Origin: an uncultured Alphaproteobacteria bacterium
Lineage (GTDB): Bacteria; Pseudomonadota; Alphaproteobacteria; SP197
Assembly: GCA_958295695.1 (NCBI GenBank)
Contig: OY282363.1
Location: forward strand, 2,918,225-2,982,224
DNA: 64,000 nucleotides
Direction: 5' to 3'
Each line of letters begins with the position of its first letter. Position 1 is the first letter of the stretch. Below are positions 32,992 through 46,700 of the stretch, piece by piece. The notes beneath the pieces are model-generated. The model was not told the DNA's origin. It saw nothing but the letters and a program-made list of their open reading frames with translations, and ran no database searches. Both the position numbers and the translations under genes were made by a program.

Positions 32992-34073
32992 GGGCCCGCG
33001 CGGCCCACGACGGCGCCCGCCCGGTCGACGACGACGACGTCCAGCGCGGTCCCTCCCGCCAGCGTCGCCATGGCGCTCTCCCGCGCGCGGCGGGCGACCG
33101 CGTCGGCCAGCGCGAGGCCATGTTCCCGGCCGAGCGCCAGCGCGGCGCCGGCGCTCGACGCCCGCGCGATCTCCTCCGCGAGGGCGGCGGCGGCGCCCGC
33201 CGCGCGCGCCAGGCCGGCGAGCGCGGCGTAATCCACTTGGCTGCGGGAGGAATGGAGATCCATCGCCCCCTGGCCCAGCTTGACCAGCTTGGCGAAGCCG
33301 CCGGCGACCGTGACGCGCGGGACGGGATGCGCGCGCAGGTACTTCAGCATGCCGCCGGCGAAGTCGCCCATGTCGATCAACGCGCCGGCCTCCAGACTGT
33401 AGAGGTCGCGCACCGCGGCCTCCGAGGTGCGGCCGGTCGCGCCGGCGACGTGGCGGAGGCCCGTGGCGCGGGCCACGTCGATGCCGCGGTGGATGGAGTG
33501 GATCCAGGCCGAGCAGGAATAGGGGATCACGACCCCCGTGGTGCCGAGGATCGAGAGTCCGCCCTCGATCCCGAGCCGCGGGTTCCAGGTCCGCTCCGCG
33601 AGAGCGGCGCCGTCCACGACGCCGATCGCGATCTCGACGTCGCCGGCGCAGCCGTGGAGGCGCGCGAGGTCCCGCACGGCGGCGGCGATCATCGCGCGCG
33701 GTTTCGGGTTGATGGCGGGTTCGCCCACCGCGAGCGGCAGGCCGGGCTTGGTGACGGTGCCGACGCCCTCGCCGGCGCGGAAGGCGACGCCGGTTCCCGC
33801 GTCCGCGCGCCGCATGGCGACGACGATCTCGGCGCCGTGGGTCACGTCCGGGTCGTCGCCCGCGTCCTTGACGATGGACGCGGTCGCCGTCCCGCCGGCG
33901 AGCGTCTTCCTCGCCAGCGGGAAGCGGGGCTCCTCGCCGCCCGGCAGCGCGATCTCGACGGGGTCGGGAAACCGGCCCGTGGCGAGCGCCGAGAAGGCCG
34001 CCACGGAGGCCGCGGTCGCGCAGGCTCCGGTGGTCCATCCCCTGCGCAGGGGTCCTTCGGGTTTCCTGGCCAT
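32988..34073 (-). CDS. cbiD: Cobalt-precorrin-5B (C1)-methyltransferase CbiD
   Basis: A 361-residue CbiD. It has the diagnostic LRRGWTTGACATAASVAA near residue 9, GVGTVTKPGLPLAVGEPAIN, LSILGTTGVVIPYSCSAWI and TVAGGFAKLVKLGQGAMDLH. CbiD methylates C1 of the precorrin ring; in oxygen-dependent pathways its counterpart is CobF, and some bacteria with CobK use CbiD instead. Coupled to cobK and divergent from cobA with 90 bases between. That gap holds a small inverted repeat (gcggaag...cttccgc, 34118-34137) but is too short for a cobalamin riboswitch. Confidence 0.94.
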   Translation of the reverse strand: MARKPEGPLRRGWTTGACATAASVAAFSALATGRFPDPVEIALPGGEEPRFPLARKTLAGGTATASIVKDAGDDPDVTHGAEIVVAMRRADAGTGVAFRAGEGVGTVTKPGLPLAVGEPAINPKPRAMIAAAVRDLARLHGCAGDVEIAIGVVDGAALAERTWNPRLGIEGGLSILGTTGVVIPYSCSAWIHSIHRGIDVARATGLRHVAGATGRTSEAAVRDLYSLEAGALIDMGDFAGGMLKYLRAHPVPRVTVAGGFAKLVKLGQGAMDLHSSRSQVDYAALAGLARAAGAAAALAEEIARASSAGAALALGREHGLALADAVARRARESAMATLAGGTALDVVVVDRAGAVVGRAGP

Positions 34074-34163
34074 GGGGCGCGCTGCGATCCGCGGTCGCCG
34101 GTGGGACGATTGCCATCGCGGAAGGGTGCACTTCCGCTCCGCCGGGTTTATAGGCTGGCGGCC

Positions 34164-35018
34164 ATGGACCCGTCACGGCGCAATGCGACGCTTCCGGACC
34201 TGCCGGCCTTCGAGCCGGGCTGGGTCTGGCTCGTGGGCGCCGGTCCCGGCGACCCGGGCCTGCTCACGCTCCTGGCGCATCGCGCGCTCGGCGAGGCCGA
34301 TTGCGTCGTCCACGACGCGCTGGTCGGCGAGGGCGTGCTGGCCCTGGCGCGGCCCGGGGCGGAGATGATTTACGCCGGCAAGCGGGGCGGCAAGCCCTCG
34401 CCCAGCCAGCCGGACATCTCCAACCGGCTCGTCGCCCTGGCTCGCGCGGGCGGGAAGGTGCTGCGGCTGAAGGGCGGCGACCCCTTCGTCTTCGGGCGGG
34501 GCGGCGAGGAGGCCCTGGCGCTCGCCCGCGCCGGCGTCCCCTTCCGGGTGGTGCCGGGGATCACGGCGGGCATCGGCGGGCTGGCCTACGCCGGCATCCC
34601 CGCGACCCACCGCGACGCCAATCACGCGGTCGCCTTCGTCACCGGCCACATGGCGGGCGGCGACGCGCCCGACGGCGTCGACTGGCGGGCGCTCGCCTCG
34701 GGCGGCCAGGCGATCGTGATCTACATGGCGCTCAAGCATCTCGCCGCCATCGCGACCGAGCTCATGGCGGGCGGACTCGCGGCCTCGACGCCGGTCGCCA
34801 TCGTGAGCCGCGCGTCGACGCCGCGCCAGCGCGTCCTGGAGACGGTCCTCGGGACGGTCGCCGGCGACGCCGCCGCCTCGGGGATCGAGGCGCCCGCCAT
34901 CGTGGCCGTGGGCGGGATCGTGCGGCTGCGGGCCGGCCTCGACTGGATGGGCGCCATGGAAGGCCGCCCGCTCGACCCCGACCCCCTGGGCCGGGACGCG
35001 GCGCGTCGGACGGGCTAG
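34164..35018 (+). CDS. cobA: Uroporphyrinogen-III C-methyltransferase (CobA)
   Basis: A 284-residue SAM-dependent methyltransferase that converts uroporphyrinogen III to precorrin-2, the branch point from heme to cobalamin and siroheme. It has VWLVGAGPGDPGLLTLLAHR, DCVVHDALV, GKRGGKPSPSQPDISNRLV, RLKGGDPFVFGRGGEEALAL, PGITAGIGGLAYAGIPATHR and the C-terminal PAIVAVGGIVRLR. Length and motifs match stand-alone CobA; there is no fused CysG oxidase domain. cobB starts 4 bases later, with the MFS gene coupled behind it. Confidence 0.95.
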   Translation: MDPSRRNATLPDLPAFEPGWVWLVGAGPGDPGLLTLLAHRALGEADCVVHDALVGEGVLALARPGAEMIYAGKRGGKPSPSQPDISNRLVALARAGGKVLRLKGGDPFVFGRGGEEALALARAGVPFRVVPGITAGIGGLAYAGIPATHRDANHAVAFVTGHMAGGDAPDGVDWRALASGGQAIVIYMALKHLAAIATELMAGGLAASTPVAIVSRASTPRQRVLETVLGTVAGDAAASGIEAPAIVAVGGIVRLRAGLDWMGAMEGRPLDPDPLGRDAARRTG

Positions 35019-35022
35019 GCCG

Positions 35023-36330
35023 GTGGCGGCCGGGCTGATCGTCGCCGCGCCGGCCAGCGGCTGCGGGAAGACGGTGCTGACGGCGGCGCTCCTGCGCGCC
35101 TACGTCCGGCGCGGCGTCCGGGCGTCGTCGTTCAAGGTCGGGCCGGACTACATCGACCCCGCCTTCCACGGCGCGGCGGCGGGACGCCCCTGCCGTAACC
35201 TGGACCCCTGGGCCATGCGGCCCGAGACCTTCGCGGCCACGGCGCGCGCGATCGCCTCGGACGCCGACCTCGCGATCGGCGAAGGCGTCATGGGCCTGTT
35301 CGACGGCGCCGCCGGAGGCGGAGCCAGCACGGCCGACGTCGCGTCCGCGCTCGGCCTTCCCGTGGTCCTGGTGCTGGACGCGCGGGGCCAGGGCGCCACG
35401 GCCGCGGCCGTGGCGAAGGGCCTGCGCGACCACCGCGACGACGTCGCGGTCGCGGGCGTCATCCTCAACCGCGTGGGCGGGGAGAGGCACCGCGCCATCC
35501 TCGAGGCCGCCCTGGCGGATGTCGCGCCGGTGCTGGGAGCGGCGCCGCGCACCGGCCGGCTCGAATGGCCCCGGCGCCATCTCGGCCTCGTGCAGGCGGG
35601 CGAGCGGGCCGGCCTCGACGCCTTTCTCGACAGCGCGGCCGGGATCGTGGACGAGGCGGTCGACCTCGACCGGCTCGCCGCCCTGGCGCGCCGCCCGGCC
35701 GCGGGGCCGCCCGGCCGCCCGACGCCGCCGCTCGACCCGTTCGGACAGCGCATCGCGGTGGCCCGGGACACGGCCTTCGCCTTCGCCTATCCCTCGCTGC
35801 TCGACGGCTGGCGCCGCGCCGGCGCCGAGCTCGCGCCATTCTCGCCTCTCGGCGACGAGGCGCCCGACGAGAGCGCCGACGCGGTTTACCTGCCGGGCGG
35901 CTACCCGGAGCTCCACGCCGGCCGGATCGCCTCGAACGGGAGGTTCCTCGACGGTCTGCGCGGCGCGGCGCGGCGCGGCGCGGCCGTGTTCGGCGAGTGC
36001 GGCGGGTTCATGGTGCTGGGCGAGCGCCTGATCGACCCGGACGGGGAGAGCCACGCCATGGCGGGCCTCCTGCCCGCGGCCGCGTCGTTCGGCGCGCCCC
36101 GCCTGCATCTCGGCTACCGCCGCATGACGCTGGCCCGCTCCGGCCCGCTGGGCCCGGCCGGCGCCGCGTTCCGGGGCCACGAGTTCCACTACGCGCGCCT
36201 CGTCCGGCAAGAGGGCGCGCCGCTGTTCCACGCCGCCGACGCGGCGGGCCGCGACCTGGGTCCCGCCGGCGCCGTCGCGGGGAAGGTGGCGGGCTCCTTC
36301 CTCCACGTCATCGACCGCGAAACCGCGTGA
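35023..36330 (+). CDS. cobB: Cobyrinate a,c-diamide synthase (CobB/CbiA type)
   Basis: A 435-residue glutamine-dependent amidotransferase that amidates the a and c carboxylates of the corrin ring. The N-terminal ATPase domain has the P-loop APASGCGKTVLTAALLRAY and SFKVGPDYIDPAFH. The C-terminal glutaminase domain has VYLPGGYPELHA and the catalytic cysteine in FGECGGFMVLGE. The ending GHEFHYAR is characteristic. The start is GTG 35023, four bases after the cobA stop, indicating an operon. The stop overlaps the GTG of the MFS gene (GTGA). Confidence 0.94.
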   Translation: MAAGLIVAAPASGCGKTVLTAALLRAYVRRGVRASSFKVGPDYIDPAFHGAAAGRPCRNLDPWAMRPETFAATARAIASDADLAIGEGVMGLFDGAAGGGASTADVASALGLPVVLVLDARGQGATAAAVAKGLRDHRDDVAVAGVILNRVGGERHRAILEAALADVAPVLGAAPRTGRLEWPRRHLGLVQAGERAGLDAFLDSAAGIVDEAVDLDRLAALARRPAAGPPGRPTPPLDPFGQRIAVARDTAFAFAYPSLLDGWRRAGAELAPFSPLGDEAPDESADAVYLPGGYPELHAGRIASNGRFLDGLRGAARRGAAVFGECGGFMVLGERLIDPDGESHAMAGLLPAAASFGAPRLHLGYRRMTLARSGPLGPAGAAFRGHEFHYARLVRQEGAPLFHAADAAGRDLGPAGAVAGKVAGSFLHVIDRETA

Positions 36331-37523
36331 GGCGGTCCGGCCCGCCATCGGTCCTCGTCACCTGCGTCGTCATCACCGGGCTGATCGCGCTCGCGCCCAT
36401 GTCGACGGACATCGCCATTCCCGCGCTGCCCGCCATCGGCCGGGCGTTCGAGGCGACGCCGGGCGAGGTCGGCATGATCGTGAGTCTGTTCGCGCTGGGC
36501 GTCGGCGTCATGCAGCTCGTCTACGGCCCGCTGTCGGACCGCTGGGGGCGCAGGCCGGTCCTGATGGCCGCGCTCACGCTCTACGTCGCGGCGACCGTCG
36601 GAATCGTGCTCGCGACCTCCATCGAGATGCTGATCGGCCTGCGCCTCCTGCAGGCCGCCGGCGCCTGCGCCGGCACCGTACTGGGACGCGCGATCGTGCG
36701 CGACATGTTCGATCGCGACCGGGGCGGGCGCGTCCTGGGCTATGTCATGACGGCCATGACGCTGGTCCCCGGCGTCGGGCCGATCGTCGGCGGGGAGCTT
36801 CTGGTGGCCTTCGGCTGGCGCGCCGTCTTCGGCCTGATCCTGGCGATCGGACTCGTCATCTCCGTCGCGGCGTGGCGCCTGCTGCCCGAGACCCTGGCCG
36901 AGGACCGACGCCAGGCCGACCGGGCCGGCGCGATCCTGGGCCACTTCGGCGCCATGCTGCGCCACCGCGCCTATCTCGGCTTCACCCTGGCCGTGTGCGG
37001 CAGCTTCGTGGGCCTGTTCGGCTACATCGCCGGGGCGGGCTACGCCTATGTCGAGGCGCTGGGCGTCGCCGAGACCGGCGTCGGCTGGCTGATCCTGCTC
37101 GCGGTCGCGGGCTACATGGCCGGCGGGTTCAGCGGCAGCCGCCTGCAGAAACGCGCCGGCCTGGAGCGGATCGTGCTCGCGGGCCTCCTCGTCAACGTGG
37201 CGGGCGGGACGGCGATGATCGCCTGCCTCGTCGCCGGCTGGCACACGGTCTGGGCGGTCGCGGTCCCGGCCTGCCTCGTGTTCGCGGGCTGCGGCGCCAC
37301 GCTGCCGCAAGCGACCGCCGGCGCGCTGGCGCCCTTTTCCCATGTCGCCGGCACGGCGGCGTCGCTGGTGGGCGTCCTGCAGATGCTGACGGGCGCGGCG
37401 ACGGCCGCCCTGATCGGCTGGACCTACGACGGCAGCCACGGGCCCATGGCGGTCGCCATGGCGTCGGGGCCGCTGGCGGGCCTCGTACTCTACGTCCGGC
37501 TGGTGCGCCCGCCGCGACGGTGA
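36327..37523 (+). CDS. Bcr/CflA-family MFS drug-resistance exporter
   Basis: A 398-residue major-facilitator transporter with 12 hydrophobic segments. The N-terminus APMSTDIAIPALPAIGRAF is characteristic of the DHA1 Bcr/CflA subfamily. The loop 2-3 motif A appears as YGPLSDRWGRRPVLMAAL, and motif C as VPGVGPIVGG. The subfamily extrudes bicyclomycin, chloramphenicol, sulfonamides or metabolites. Translational coupling to cobB (GTGA) suggests it might instead export a compound linked to cobalamin metabolism, but this is only a positional inference. Confidence 0.92.
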   Translation: MRRSGPPSVLVTCVVITGLIALAPMSTDIAIPALPAIGRAFEATPGEVGMIVSLFALGVGVMQLVYGPLSDRWGRRPVLMAALTLYVAATVGIVLATSIEMLIGLRLLQAAGACAGTVLGRAIVRDMFDRDRGGRVLGYVMTAMTLVPGVGPIVGGELLVAFGWRAVFGLILAIGLVISVAAWRLLPETLAEDRRQADRAGAILGHFGAMLRHRAYLGFTLAVCGSFVGLFGYIAGAGYAYVEALGVAETGVGWLILLAVAGYMAGGFSGSRLQKRAGLERIVLAGLLVNVAGGTAMIACLVAGWHTVWAVAVPACLVFAGCGATLPQATAGALAPFSHVAGTAASLVGVLQMLTGAATAALIGWTYDGSHGPMAVAMASGPLAGLVLYVRLVRPPRR

Positions 37524-37533
37524 TCCGCTCCGA

Positions 37534-37662
37534 CCTTCGATACATCCTCCTTCGGCGGGCGCCTCGGGGCGAGGGGGAATTGTGGGTGGGGGAGAGGTCG
37601 GATGAGGACGAAGCACAGATCCCCCTCGTCCCGAGCAGGTCCCGGAGGGACCGTATCGAGGG
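37534..37662. repeat. Dispersed palindromic intergenic repeat, copy 6 (inverted pair)
   Basis: Between the convergent MFS and gyrB genes. The left unit reads ccttcgatacatcc, tccttcggcgggcg, cctcggggcgaggggg. The right unit reads cccctcgtcccgagcaggtc, ccggaggga, ccgtatcgaggg. It may serve as a bidirectional terminator, since neither gene is followed by another clear hairpin plus T-run. Confidence 0.65.
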
Positions 37663-37700
37663 CCTGTCCCGGGCTGGCCGAAGGGGGGACGGATCGCGCT

Positions 37701-42429
<4,729 letters not shown>

Positions 42430-42542
42430 GAAACAGCATCCGTCAGGGTGGGTGGCCGACCGGCCCCGGCGCGGCCGTTCCGGGGGCGGACCGTCCCGCG
42501 CGCGCGGCAGATCGTCTCAAGGACCGCCGACCTTAGCAGAAA

Positions 42543-42570
42543 GCCCCCCGGAACGCCAGTTCCGGGGGGC
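42543..42570 (-). terminator. Intrinsic terminator after dnaA
   Basis: Read leftward, the 12-bp stem gccccccggaac / gttccggggggc with a four-base loop is followed by tttctgct. Strong stem plus T-rich run is a typical rho-independent terminator. It falls 31 bases past the dnaA stop and separates dnaA from dnaN-recF-gyrB. Confidence 0.8.
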
Positions 42571-42601
42571 CGGGAAGGCGTCTGCAAGTGGTTGAAACCG
42601 T

Positions 42602-44002
42602 TCAGCTTTCCAGCATGCGTTCGAGAAGCTCCACATCCTCGGCGAAGGCGGGGTCGCCGGCCATCAGCTCCTCCACCTTGCGCACCCCGTGCATGACCGT
42701 GGTGTGGTCGCGTCCGCCGAACTTGCGGCCGATCTCGGGCAGGCTGCGGCTGGTGAGCCGCTTGGCGAGATACATGGCGATCTGGCGCGGCCGCGCGATG
42801 GCGCGCTGCTTGCGCGAGGAGACCATGTCGGCCATGCGGATCTTGAAGTGCTCGGCGACCTTCTTCTGGATCTCCTCGATCGTGATGCGCCGGTCCTGGG
42901 CGCGCAGCAGGTCGCGCAGGAGATCCTGGGCCGAGTCGAGCGTGACCGGCCGGCCGACGAGCTGGGCGTGCGCCAGCACGCGGTTGAGCGCGCCCTCGAG
43001 CTCGCGGACGTTGGACGCGATCTTGTGGGCCAGGAACTCCATGACCCGCCGGGGCACCGGCACGTCGGGGAACCGGTCGGCCTTGGCCTCCAGGATGCCG
43101 AGCCTCAGCTCGTAGTCGGCGGGATGGATGTCGGCGACCAGCCCCCAGCCCAGACGCGAGCGCAGCCGCTCCTCGATGCCGTCGATGTCGGAGGGCGAGC
43201 GGTCGCCGGAGATCACCACTTGGCGGTTCCGGTCCACCAGCGCGTTGAAGGTGTGGAAGAACTCCTCCTGGGTCGTATCCTTGCCGGCGATGAATTGGAT
43301 ATCGTCGATCATCAGCACGTCGACGGCGCGGAACTGGTCCTTGAAGGCCATCGTGTCCTTGTAGCGAAGGGCGCGGATGAACTTGTACATGAACTTCTCG
43401 GCCGACATGTAGAGCACGCTCCGGCCCGGCTTCCGGGCCCGGACGCGCCAGGCGATGGCGTGCATCAGATGGGTCTTGCCCAGCCCCACGCCGCCGTAGA
43501 GGAAGAGCGGGTTGAAGGCGACCGAGTCGGCCGCCGCCACGCGCTGGGCGGCGGCGTGGGCGAACTCGTTGGTCTTGCCGACGACGAAGTTCTCGAAGGT
43601 GAGGCGCGGGTCGAGCGAGGCGGCGAGCCGGTCGGCCTCGACCGCGGCGTCGGGCGCGTCGCCGTCGCGGCGGATCATGTCGAGGTCGCGGCGCGCGGGC
43701 GCGACCTCGCGGCGCGGCGCGGGACGTTGGGGCCGGCCCACCCTGATGACGATGCCGGTGACCTCCCGGTTCTCGCCGCACCACAGGTCGTGCAGGCGTC
43801 CGCCGCAGCGGGACATGACCCAATCCTTCATGTTTCCGCTCGGAACGCGCATCACGACATCGCTTCCCGAGACCCCGTCGAGCGAGAGCGGGCGCAGCCA
43901 TGTCTTGAAGGCGGCCTCCCCGAGCTCGGCCCGCAGGCGGCCTCTCACGCGTTTCCACTGATCCTCGACGTCCCGGTCCATCTTCAACGTCTCCGACGCC
44001 AT
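42602..44002 (-). CDS. dnaA: Chromosomal replication initiator DnaA
   Basis: A 466-residue DnaA. Domain I is at the N-terminus (WKRVRGRLRAELGEAAFKTW). The AAA+ domain has LTFENFVVGKTNEFAHAAAQ, Walker A GGVGLGKTHLMHAIAW and Walker B VLMIDDIQFIAGKD. Domain IV has the DnaA-box-binding signature LPEIGRKFGGRDHTTVMHGV. It binds DnaA boxes and melts the origin. A GGGGAGGGGG ribosome site precedes the ATG at 44002; an internal ATG at 43981 is a less likely start. The upstream region shows no clear DnaA boxes. Confidence 0.97.
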   Translation of the reverse strand: MASETLKMDRDVEDQWKRVRGRLRAELGEAAFKTWLRPLSLDGVSGSDVVMRVPSGNMKDWVMSRCGGRLHDLWCGENREVTGIVIRVGRPQRPAPRREVAPARRDLDMIRRDGDAPDAAVEADRLAASLDPRLTFENFVVGKTNEFAHAAAQRVAAADSVAFNPLFLYGGVGLGKTHLMHAIAWRVRARKPGRSVLYMSAEKFMYKFIRALRYKDTMAFKDQFRAVDVLMIDDIQFIAGKDTTQEEFFHTFNALVDRNRQVVISGDRSPSDIDGIEERLRSRLGWGLVADIHPADYELRLGILEAKADRFPDVPVPRRVMEFLAHKIASNVRELEGALNRVLAHAQLVGRPVTLDSAQDLLRDLLRAQDRRITIEEIQKKVAEHFKIRMADMVSSRKQRAIARPRQIAMYLAKRLTSRSLPEIGRKFGGRDHTTVMHGVRKVEELMAGDPAFAEDVELLERMLES

Positions 44003-44497
44003 CGGCCCCCTCCCCGAACGACGAAGAAACCCGGCCGCATGGCGCGGCGAGGCGAGTCGCCATCGCCCGGCCTCGCGCCCGACGGCGCCGCCACGCCGGG
44101 ACGGAGAGGGCGCCCGCGCCCGGAACATCCCGGCCGCGCCCCTCTCCCGGCGCCCGTCGACAGAATCTTCGTCCGAGTTGAATCCGCTTTGTTTTCCAAC
44201 GACACGACCATCCTTATCCCGTCCGCCGCGCGAGCGCGCAGCGCGCCAGTCCGTTCCGGAATCCGGGCCAGCCTCCAGCGCCGCCGCGACAACGGTTGCC
44301 GCGGCCGTAAGGAAATCTGGCGTTTCGCTTTTCGCCCCGCCGGAACGATTCGTTCTTGAGGTCGCTTCCGCGACCCGGCGACGACCGTAGACCGTCGCCG
44401 GTGGCGGGGACAACGGGACAAAATCGGAACCCCGAAACGGCCGGACCGACGGCGCGCCCCGCGCCCCGCGAGACGCTCCGGCGACCGGGACGAGAAA
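44003..44497. other. Non-coding region between rpsT and dnaA
   Basis: This stretch carries no gene that I can support. It is less uniformly GC-rich than its surroundings around 44165-44215 and 44285-44360 (for example gaatccgctttgttttccaa), which probably includes the dnaA promoter, but I cannot point to a clear -35/-10 pair. I found no TTATCCACA-like DnaA boxes on either strand and no run of AT-rich 13-mers, so it is not an obvious replication origin. Confidence 0.6.
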
Positions 44498-44523
44498 CGC
44501 GCCGGACCGGCCGGTCCGGCGCG
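44498..44523 (-). terminator. Intrinsic terminator after rpsT
   Basis: A 26-base perfect palindrome (cgcgccggaccgg and its complement) read leftward is followed by tttctcgtc. A second palindrome, ggcccccgggggcc at 44544-44557, lies between it and the rpsT stop. Together they should end the rpsT transcript. Confidence 0.75.
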
Positions 44524-44563
44524 CCTCGATCGCACGATCCTGTGGCCCCCGGGGGCCGCCCGA

Positions 44564-44824
44564 CTACATCTTGGCGATACGCCGCGCCAACCGGGACACC
44601 TTCCGCGACGCGGCGTTCCTGTGCGTCACGCCGGCCTTCGCGCCGCGCGCGATCTCGGGCTGGGCCGCGCGCAGCGCCTGGGCGGCGGCGTCCCTGTCGC
44701 CCCGCCGGATCGCGGCCTCGACAGCGCGGACGAAGCCGCGGACACGGCTCATCCGGCCGCGGTTCACCGCGGTTCGCCGGGCGGTCTGGCGCGCGCGCTT
44801 CTTGGCTTGCATCGTGTTGGCCAT
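44564..44824 (-). CDS. rpsT: 30S ribosomal protein S20
   Basis: An 86-residue, very basic, helical protein. [20 protein letters not shown] and later [20 protein letters not shown] with [15 protein letters not shown] match bS20 throughout. It binds 16S rRNA in the body of the small subunit. The ATG is preceded by GGGAGAC. A strong sigma-70 promoter lies upstream and two palindromes follow, so it is a single-gene unit as in other alphaproteobacteria, where it neighbours dnaA. Confidence 0.97.
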   Translation of the reverse strand: MANTMQAKKRARQTARRTAVNRGRMSRVRGFVRAVEAAIRRGDRDAAAQALRAAQPEIARGAKAGVTHRNAASRKVSRLARRIAKM

Positions 44825-44860
44825 GGAGTCTCCCGGCTCTCGGGTGCGGAGGCGACCGAG

Positions 44861-44889
44861 CTTATAGCGACGCGGCCATGGGGCGTCAA
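44861..44889 (-). promoter_or_regulatory. Sigma-70 promoter of rpsT
   Basis: On the minus strand, TTGACG (44889-44884) and TATAAG (44866-44861) are separated by exactly 17 bases, both close to consensus. Transcription would start about 30 bases upstream of the rpsT ATG. This is the strongest promoter I can see in the window, as expected for a ribosomal protein gene. Confidence 0.8.
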
Positions 44890-44991
44890 CGACAGGGAAT
44901 CCGGCGATTCGCGCGCCGTCGCCGGGACGCGGAAACGAATTCGGAAAGCAACGTGTTTGCGAATCGCCCGACTCGGGCGCGCGACTCCGCC

Positions 44992-45825
44992 TCAGCGCTG
45001 GCACCGGCCGCAGAAGAAGGTCGAGCGGTTCGATTGCGCGATTCGCCGGACCGCGCCGGAGCAGCCCGGCGTCGGGCAGGGCTCGCCCTCGCGGCCGTAG
45101 ACCCGGAAGCTGTGCTGGAAATAGCCGAGCTCGCCGCTCGTCCGGCGGTGGTCGCGCAGCGACGAGCCGCCGGCGGCGATGGCCTCGGTGAGCACGTCGA
45201 CGAGGGCGGGCACCAGACGCCCGCACCGGCGTCCCGCGACGTTCCGGGCCAGACGCCTGGGCGAGAGGCCGGCCCGGTGGAGCGCCTCGCAGGCGTAGAT
45301 GTTGCCGACGCCGCCCACGACCTTCTGGTCGAGCAGCGCCGCCTTGACGGGCGTCGCCTTGCCCGCGAGGCGCCCGGACAGGCGCCCGGCCGTGAAGGCG
45401 GGGTCGAGCGGGTCGGGCGCGAGGGCCGCCAGCAGCGGGTGGCTCGACTCCTCCCCGGCCCGCGCCAAGGTCATCAGCCCGAAGCGCCTTCGGTCGTTGA
45501 AGACGACCCGCAGGCCCTCGTCGGTGGTGAAAACGACGTGGTCGTGGGGGTCGGGCGGCCGGTTGTCGCCGCGCGGCCGGATCGTCATGCGGCCCGACAT
45601 GCCGAGATGGCAGATCAGCACGAGGCCGCCGTCGAGGCCGAAGAGCAGGTATTTGGCCCTGCGCCCGATCCGCTCCACCCTCCGGCCCGCGACCAGCGTC
45701 GAGAAGCCCGCGGGGAAGGGGATGCGCAGGTCCGGCCGCCGCTGGTCGACCGCCGCGATGCGGCGTCCGACCAGCGCCGGCTCGAGACCCCGGCGCACGG
45801 TCTCCACCTCGGGCAGTTCGGGCAT
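44992..45825 (-). CDS. mutM: Formamidopyrimidine-DNA glycosylase (Fpg/MutM)
   Basis: A 277-residue bifunctional glycosylase/AP lyase that removes 8-oxoguanine. The mature N-terminus [15 protein letters not shown] supplies the catalytic Pro2 and Glu3. It also has the KYLLF lysine region, HLGMSGRM, the H2TH part [20 protein letters not shown], and a C-terminal zinc finger with CPTPGC and FFCGRCQR. Length is normal. It is divergent from ubiE with about 120 bases between, a conserved arrangement in alphaproteobacteria. Confidence 0.96.
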   Translation of the reverse strand: MPELPEVETVRRGLEPALVGRRIAAVDQRRPDLRIPFPAGFSTLVAGRRVERIGRRAKYLLFGLDGGLVLICHLGMSGRMTIRPRGDNRPPDPHDHVVFTTDEGLRVVFNDRRRFGLMTLARAGEESSHPLLAALAPDPLDPAFTAGRLSGRLAGKATPVKAALLDQKVVGGVGNIYACEALHRAGLSPRRLARNVAGRRCGRLVPALVDVLTEAIAAGGSSLRDHRRTSGELGYFQHSFRVYGREGEPCPTPGCSGAVRRIAQSNRSTFFCGRCQR

Positions 45826-45944
45826 GGCGTGTCGTTCCGTCGGCCGAATCGCGGCGTCTCCCGGCCGGTGTAGAGCCTGGAGCCGCCGCTGAAAAGCCGG
45901 CCGGCGCTGGCCCGGCGGCGATGCCGGGAGTATGGTCCACCGCC

Positions 45945-46700
45945 ATGTCCGAGACCGACCGGGCCGACCACGCCACCCGTTTCGGCGAGCGGCGCGTCTC
46001 CGCGCGGGAGAAGGCGCGGCTGGTGCGCGGCGTCTTCGACGGCGTCGCCCCCCGCTACGACCTGATGAACGACCTCATGTCGGCGGGCGCGCACCGGCTG
46101 TGGAAGCGCGACTTGGCGGCGCTCGTCGCCCGCGACATCGGGACCGGCCGCGTCGTGGACGTGGCGGGCGGAACGGGCGATATCGCGTTCCGGCTGCTCG
46201 GGCGCGGCTTCCGGGTGGACGCGGTCGACATCAGCGCGGCCATGCTGGCGGTGGGGCGCGACCGCGCGCTCGACCGCGGCCTGACCGACGGCCTGACCTG
46301 GATCTGCGGGGACGCCGAGGCGCTGCCCCTGGCGGACGGCCGCGCCGACGCCTACACGATCGCCTTCGGCATCCGCAACGTCACCCGCCTCGACCGCGCG
46401 CTGGCCGAGGCCCGGCGCGTGCTGCGCCCCGGCGGCCGTTTCGCCTGCCTCGAGTTCGGCCACGCCGTCCTTCCGGTCCTCGACCGCCTCCTGGACCGTT
46501 ACCGCGGGGCCGTCCTGCCGCGCCTAGGCGCGCTCGTGGCCGGAGACCGCGAGGCGTACCGCTATCTCGCCGAGAGCATCCGGCGCTTCCCGGTCCAGGA
46601 ACGGCTCGCCGCCATGGCGGCCGAGGCCGGCCTCGCCCATGTCGGCACGGTCAACCTGTCGGGGGGGATCGCCGCCCTGACGACCGCCTGGCGCCTGTGA
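45945..46700 (+). CDS. ubiE: Ubiquinone/menaquinone C-methyltransferase UbiE
   Basis: A 251-residue SAM-dependent methyltransferase of ubiquinone synthesis. Landmarks are [20 protein letters not shown] followed by [11 protein letters not shown], the SAM loop [16 protein letters not shown], the acidic DAVDIS, and [20 protein letters not shown]. All match UbiE/COQ5, which methylates C2 of the demethoxyquinone. The ATG at 45945 is chosen as the usual family start; an ATG at 45921 would add eight residues. The stop overlaps the ubiB GTG (GTGA). Confidence 0.96.
   Translation: MSETDRADHATRFGERRVSAREKARLVRGVFDGVAPRYDLMNDLMSAGAHRLWKRDLAALVARDIGTGRVVDVAGGTGDIAFRLLGRGFRVDAVDISAAMLAVGRDRALDRGLTDGLTWICGDAEALPLADGRADAYTIAFGIRNVTRLDRALAEARRVLRPGGRFACLEFGHAVLPVLDRLLDRYRGAVLPRLGALVAGDREAYRYLAESIRRFPVQERLAAMAAEAGLAHVGTVNLSGGIAALTTAWRL

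Noticed and set aside
34074-34163. Cobalamin riboswitch between cbiD and cobA
   Set aside because: The divergent gap is only 90 bases, too short for the riboswitch, and lacks the B12-box; only a small inverted repeat is present.
44003-44563. Replication origin next to dnaA
   Set aside because: No DnaA boxes or AT-rich 13-mers could be found; kept only as a finding about its absence.
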